From assembly GCA_020746105.1 (NCBI GenBank), contig CM036619.1:53552635-53616634 (forward strand): DNA of 64,000 bases, in the 5' to 3' direction. The notes beneath the pieces were generated by a model. The model was not told the DNA's origin, ran no database searches, and worked only from the letters and a program-made list of their open reading frames with translations. The position numbers were made by a program, and so were the translations under genes. Below are positions 58,801 to 64,000 of this stretch, piece after piece (position 1 is the stretch's first letter; each line of letters opens with the position of its first letter). Origin of the DNA: Trogon surrucura. Its lineage: Eukaryota > Chordata > Aves > Trogoniformes > Trogonidae.

Positions 58801-61800
58801 CATCCTGCATAAAAGTATTCAAAATTATTTTCAAATGTTTACTAACCACAGCTTCAATAATATTATTTTACAAAGATAGTTTAATTACAGTGTCTCTCTA
58901 ACTTCATTTATTTTCCTTATTTAAATGCTAGGCTACTCAAGTTGTAGATTTCTGTATATTTGGAAACAGGTGGCTGTTAAACTAAGTTCTAGTTGAGAGG
59001 ACAGTATTAATCAATATATTGTAATTTGCAAAACACTTAAGACTTGAATCCCCCATTAAATTCAAATCTATCCTCACAAGACACTAATTATGGAAATGCA
59101 TTCATATATTTCAGTGATATGAGTTACATATCCACATCTGCCTCAGACAAATGAATGAAAAAATATTGCTGCGAGTTAAACATGGAGTTGTTAGGCACAT
59201 GGGAAGGTAGATGCAGCATTGCAGGCCACCACCTATTACAACAGATTTTCATGACTATGCAGTTATAATTGTTCCATAGCTGACAGATAATTTTCAAATA
59301 CAACCATGGAATAAAAAAAAAAGATAAAAATCAGAAGTTTTTTGTAACTTTTCAGGATAAAAAACACTGACTTTTGTGTTGATTATAGTCCCTGACTGAG
59401 CAAATATTATTTTACATGCTGTTAATTTGTGAATAAAATGCATAGCAATCACAGCACTCTGTCAAGAGTATTTGTAAAAATAAGGCACTTCATTCCAACA
59501 ATTTTAATAATTATATTACAAAAAAATCTCCTATTACCACACCTATTATAAATCATAATCTTTCCAAGGATTTGAAAGAAATTACAGGATTGTCATGTGG
59601 ATTAATAACTCTTGGGGTATGTAAATGGAAGAATAATACCTAAGGTAAGCAAAGTCTTCTGAAGCCTTCCCTTACAAACTAGCGCCATACGCTAAAGACA
59701 GCACAAAGTTCAGCAAAACCAGCTGGAAGGCTTCTGTGAGCTTCAGAAGAATTGATCAGACCATGACAAAAGCACATCAGTCAAACACAAATAGAGCTCA
59801 CATTCATTCAATATTGGTACATCACTGGTTTAAAAGGTAACGACGTTTTCTGTTTTCTAAAAAAAGAACAAATGCTTTAGAAGCGTGATATAAAACCCCT
59901 TACAAGTAGACAAATCAAAATGGATTTTTCACCAGGCTATCGGGTCACATACCTGTAACCCAAGCTCCCTGATTCCCATCAGATTTACAAGTGTCAGTTC
60001 CAAATTATGAGGCACTTTCCTCTTTAAATTGGTAAGGCTTTACTTTTAGCACTGCAATAATATGGGTGGTTTAAGGGGAGGTAATTTTCTTCACAGAAAA
60101 AAAGATCTGCTACAGCTCAAAACTTCTGGTAAAAAAAGCCCATGACCTTGACTGACAATGGACGTACATCATTTCAAAGTGAAAGACAAATATTTGACAG
60201 GGTTATAATAGACTCAGATAGACCTCTCCAAAATGAATACTGTGTGCAGCCTCAATGACAGCAGGACCCTGCTGTGGTGGGTATATCTATCCATTTCTTC
60301 AGGCCTCATGAACATGGTGGGCCCAGGGTAGGGACGGTGGTCTCAAGCCAAAGCCTCACCTGCCGTTGAGGTCTGATTTACGACCAAGCATGAGCATTCA
60401 CACACCCAACGGGTGTCCCTGTCAAAGGGGGCTCTAACACAGACACAAGCACAGAACCTGACACTTTAACCTTACTTTTGTTACAACTTCTTGACAAAAG
60501 AGATTATGTGAGGGCAGTGCACTCCTTTCTGCTGACCTGAACTGTACCAGTGCAATGAAAGATTCAGTTTCTCTCTGTTAACATGATGTTAGACTGCATG
60601 ACCCTTAGTCTGTCTGGTTGCTCTCCATAAAATGTGCTATTAGAAAATACTTCGTTTCCCATTCTATGACGACCTCACCAGCTGAGGCAGATTCAAGTTT
60701 TCATTGAAAAGAAATAAGGAGAAACAGAACAAACAAAACAAAAAACCCACACAAAAGAGAAACGTTTACACTTTCTGTCTCCAAATTGAAATTCTCTAAA
60801 GTGATTTGATGATGTTGTGCTTCCTGGTCAAAGAGCAGAATTTCCCTGAAGTATCCCTAGTGCCCATTCTGAGCACAACAAGAGATGCCGTAGGAGAGGA
60901 AGAAGTTCTCTAAGTAAATCTTTGCAGAAGCCCCAAGTGACCAGAACACAACCTGAAACGGTCATTGCCACTTCTTCCTCAACACACGTTCTCAAACGGT
61001 CCCTCTCCAAAGTAAGGGGTAGACAAGAGTAGAATTCTCAGCCACCAGGAACTTCATCATGAAAAGTCCTTCTGGATTTAGAGGCATGAGAGAAGCTAAA
61101 ACTTGGACCTTCTGAGGCCAATCATCACTTTAACAATCTTCAGTGCTTTAAGACTTGACCTAGGGAAATCAAAAGTAAACAGTGAAGGAGGGTGGATGGT
61201 GCACTTCACTGGCTGGGCAGTTTTGGGAAAGATTCCAAGCACTCTTTCATATACTTGAGGGTGCTGCTGGCATCAAAATCTTCTTGGTTTATCCCAATGC
61301 TGCTTTGCGCCTAGGAGGGTGAACATTCAGCTTCAGGACAAATATCATCTGACTTGTGAGGTTCTTTGTCTTCCAAACAAAGCTTTAGCTTTTTTTTTCC
61401 TGAAGAATTTCAACCTGATGGATATTGGCAGTGGAACTCATGTTAAATAATGCATGAATAGAGGGATGGGCACAAGAAGTGTCAGTTTTCCTTTTTATAC
61501 CCTTTTCCCCTGCAGCCATTGAAACATATTTTATGCAGTTGCTTTATAATTCATATAAATATATAAAGGCTAACCCTGCACATTAGGCTCTGATGAATAT
61601 CCTCTGCAAATTCATATGCAAAGCAGATGCAACCCTCAGGCCATTGGCACATGGCCAGTTGCAAAAGAAGTACCACCGTGTCATACAGCATTTTGTTGTT
61701 TCTGGCAATCTCTCTGAATTTAAGTCAGAAATGAAGCTAAATGGAACAAAGGCCATATATTTTACACTCCTTTATATCAAAAGTACAAGCACAGATCAGC

Positions 61801-64000
61801 ATCCTTTCTCTAACCTTGTGTGATTTTTATCTGTCTCCAGAGTAAATAAAGTCACTGTTTCTATTGTTCCTTCTCTTCAAAAATATCCACAGTTTTGTCA
61901 ATGATTTGAAAGAGGTAGTGAAATAAGACATTATCTCAAAAAACTGATTCCATATGTACAACAAACACTGTTTATTTCAAACACACATCGGTTTGTATTG
62001 CTTGCTCAGAGCTACACTATGACTAAAACAAAAGGATGATCACATTTAGGGAATCTTTTTAGTCATACATCTTGGCATCATATACTTTGACAAAGAAAAT
62101 ACCTTAGCTTACTAAGAATTTGCCGTAACACTAGTGTCAATACGGAACTGAAGAGAAGTATCTTAAAATATTTGCTCTGGCATGATCCAAAGCCAACAGA
62201 AATCATTGGAAAGACTTTCACAGTCTTTCCTGGACTTAGTCCTTTAATCCTCTCCAGCAACCACAGTCTATCATGTATTGATACACCCACCTAAATAAAG
62301 TTGAAATATTTGTGCATCAGAGAACAATTAGACTGAGAAAAGCAAGGAAAAAAAGATACTTTCAAAGAACAATTTCTACTAAAAATTTAATATTAATATT
62401 TTACCACTAGGCTAAAACACCAGAGAATACAGCATATTATAACCCAAATGGTGACATAAGAAAGCCATTAAAATCCTAATTAAAGTGCATTCTGCATAAC
62501 AGCAAGTCCTGGCAGTGCAAGTCATCTACCAAACACCATGAAATGCATTTGAGATTTGGAAAGAGTGTGTGCAATTCTTTTTTTAAAAAAGACACAAGGA
62601 AAAGACAAGGAAGTTTAATAGCATTTGATTTGCCCAGCATTTTAAGTTTGTCTAAAATTGCACATTTATCATATAATGTGGTCCTTCTAAATGTCACTAT
62701 TTATCCAACCCAAAGCTATCAGGCTATCAAGCTCAGGGTCCCCATAAACTGGAACTACACAGAGACAAGCCACAGCTTTTTCCAGAAAAGCTTGACACTT
62801 GTAGCTCTGATACAACAAATGCTCTCCACCATAATCTTTTTGGATTAATAATTTATTATACTTAATGAGATTTCTAACATGCAGAAAATTAGACAAGTCG
62901 TTATGTCTTCAAAGGATCATTTCCTGCCAGGCGAAAGTAAGAAAGCAGCAGACACAAGGTAGAGGAATGATCAATCTGACTTAGACAAACAGCTCACTAA
63001 TTCTTTTTTTAAGGCTATGAATTAATCATCTCCAGTTACTTCTTACAAAGCCATTGTTACTTAGTTTTTATATATAACTATAGATCTCAAATCTTTTTTT
63101 CAAGTGTTGCACATCTGTCAATTATCATTAATGTGATTCAAGGCTCTGTTAAGGTCTATTTGTTTGATAGGTTTTTTAAAAGCTTAAAGCAGTTAATTTC
63201 CTCTCAGGTTGCTCCTCAGCACTGAGTCTAACTTCAAATCGGTAAAATTGCTCTTCTCTCTCTTAAAACATCCTTCATTTATCTCTTTGTCAGCAGCAAT
63301 TCTCTTTCCTTTACACAAATATTGGTATTTCTTGACACCGTGACAGCCAGTTCCCACAGCAGTAAAAATATGTTCCTTCTCCTCTTCCACTGCTTCTTCC
63401 CCTCCTTCTGATCTCACGTGTACCAGGCTAGAGTGAGACTGAAAGAATGTTCACCACAAGAGACCACCCCAGACATCTTTCCTGGGTAAGGCTGACTGGT
63501 TCGTATTAAAACCTCAGATTCAGGCATACTCAGAAAACTGCTCTTGCTTGAGCCAGTTCATCTCAGCCACACATAATCACAAGAGGAACTTGCTCTTGCC
63601 ATGTAAGAGAGTTTATTTCACCCTTGCGAAGAAATTTAAGAACAAGGAGATTGAAATATCCTACCAGACTCAACACCTGTTCCTAAAACTTGAGCCTCTG
63701 CGGGTACGAGCACGTACATTTTCTTCTGGCTGCAAAACAGATGCTGCTAAAGGCTGGCAGAGCAGCGAGCATGGGCACTGCTTGGCTTTAGCTCTTCCTC
63801 TGAAAAACAGCAGACTTGGGGACATTTTAGCTGAGATTCGAAAGCTTGCAGAACATCTCTGAAAGCAGCAAATTACCCTTGCAGGAGAGATGTCAAAAAG
63901 ATGTCAGCAAAGGATCCTGTTGGTGCTAACTTTAATGGTTTTGTAAATATATTCCCATATTCATCTGCACTGAGGCTAAATTAACCTGCGTGCTTGTGTT
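52818..64000. other. Unique AT-rich DNA, no gene or repeat recognised
   Basis: 11.2 kb with no CR1, LTR or SINE that I can see. Frames are at most 104 codons (63548-63862 plus) and none has a known domain. The 54494-54727 plus frame sits in a slightly GC-richer stretch (about 54430-54740) but has no recognisable protein. The lack of repeats, compared with 47-53 kb, could reflect constraint or chance. Conserved non-coding elements cannot be judged without an alignment. Confidence 0.5.

Noticed and set aside
1..64000. Retroviral gag/pol/env genes, CRISPR arrays, rRNA genes or bacterial operons
   Set aside because: None seen. The only reverse transcriptase sequence is CR1 LINE, the LTRs are solo, and the repeats are dispersed eukaryotic retroelements.

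Overview
The window looks like AT-rich, gene-poor nuclear DNA from a bird. The evidence is its dispersed repeats: many CR1 LINE copies ending in the 8-bp ATTCTATG/ATTCTGTG tail, solo LTRs in reverse orientation, and a tRNA-Ile-headed SINE with a CR1 tail at 52633-52817. From general knowledge, a tRNA-Ile/CR1 SINE is typical of passerines (TguSINE1-like), so a passerine is my best guess. I could not run a species search.

No host protein-coding gene could be supported. Almost all long open frames lie inside repeats or lack any recognisable domain, so the window is probably intergenic or deep intronic. There are no convincing rRNA genes, functional tRNA genes, CRISPR arrays or bacterial-type operons.

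Layout. 1-0.9 kb: solo LTR 1 (24-851, TSD CAGAG). 0.9-6.4 kb: unique AT-rich DNA. 6.4-9.9 kb: three minus-strand CR1 copies, the first with an open 442-codon reverse-transcriptase frame. 9.9-12.6 kb: mostly unique, with a GC-richer patch ending in AATAAA and a TTTCCA hexamer repeat. 12.6-15.3 kb: a long, decayed minus-strand CR1 that still shows endonuclease and RT sequence. 16.5-17.3 kb: a CR1 with an internal deletion. 17.3-26.6 kb: unique DNA with a 72-codon open frame of unknown nature and a 20-bp-stem hairpin. 26.6-41.2 kb: scattered CR1 pieces (26.6, 30.5, 36.5, 40.0 and perhaps 40.8 kb). 46.0-46.8 kb: a weak LTR-like block. 47.7-52.8 kb: the densest repeat cluster, with solo LTR 2 (TSD AGTTT), a CR1 tail, a diverged LTR, a second CR1 tail, solo LTR 3 (TSD CTGCT/CTACT) and the SINE. 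52.8-64 kb: unique AT-rich DNA with nothing recognised.

How the parts relate. CR1 supplies the retrotransposition machinery, and its 3' tail is what the SINE carries, which fits mobilisation of the SINE by CR1 enzymes. The solo LTRs are what remains after LTR-LTR recombination removed retroviral internal regions. No gag, pol or env sequence was seen. Nothing here looks like an active element, and no new multi-gene system was found. The most useful observations are the SINE, the three solo LTRs with target-site duplications, the structural variants among LTR and CR1 copies, and the long hairpin.
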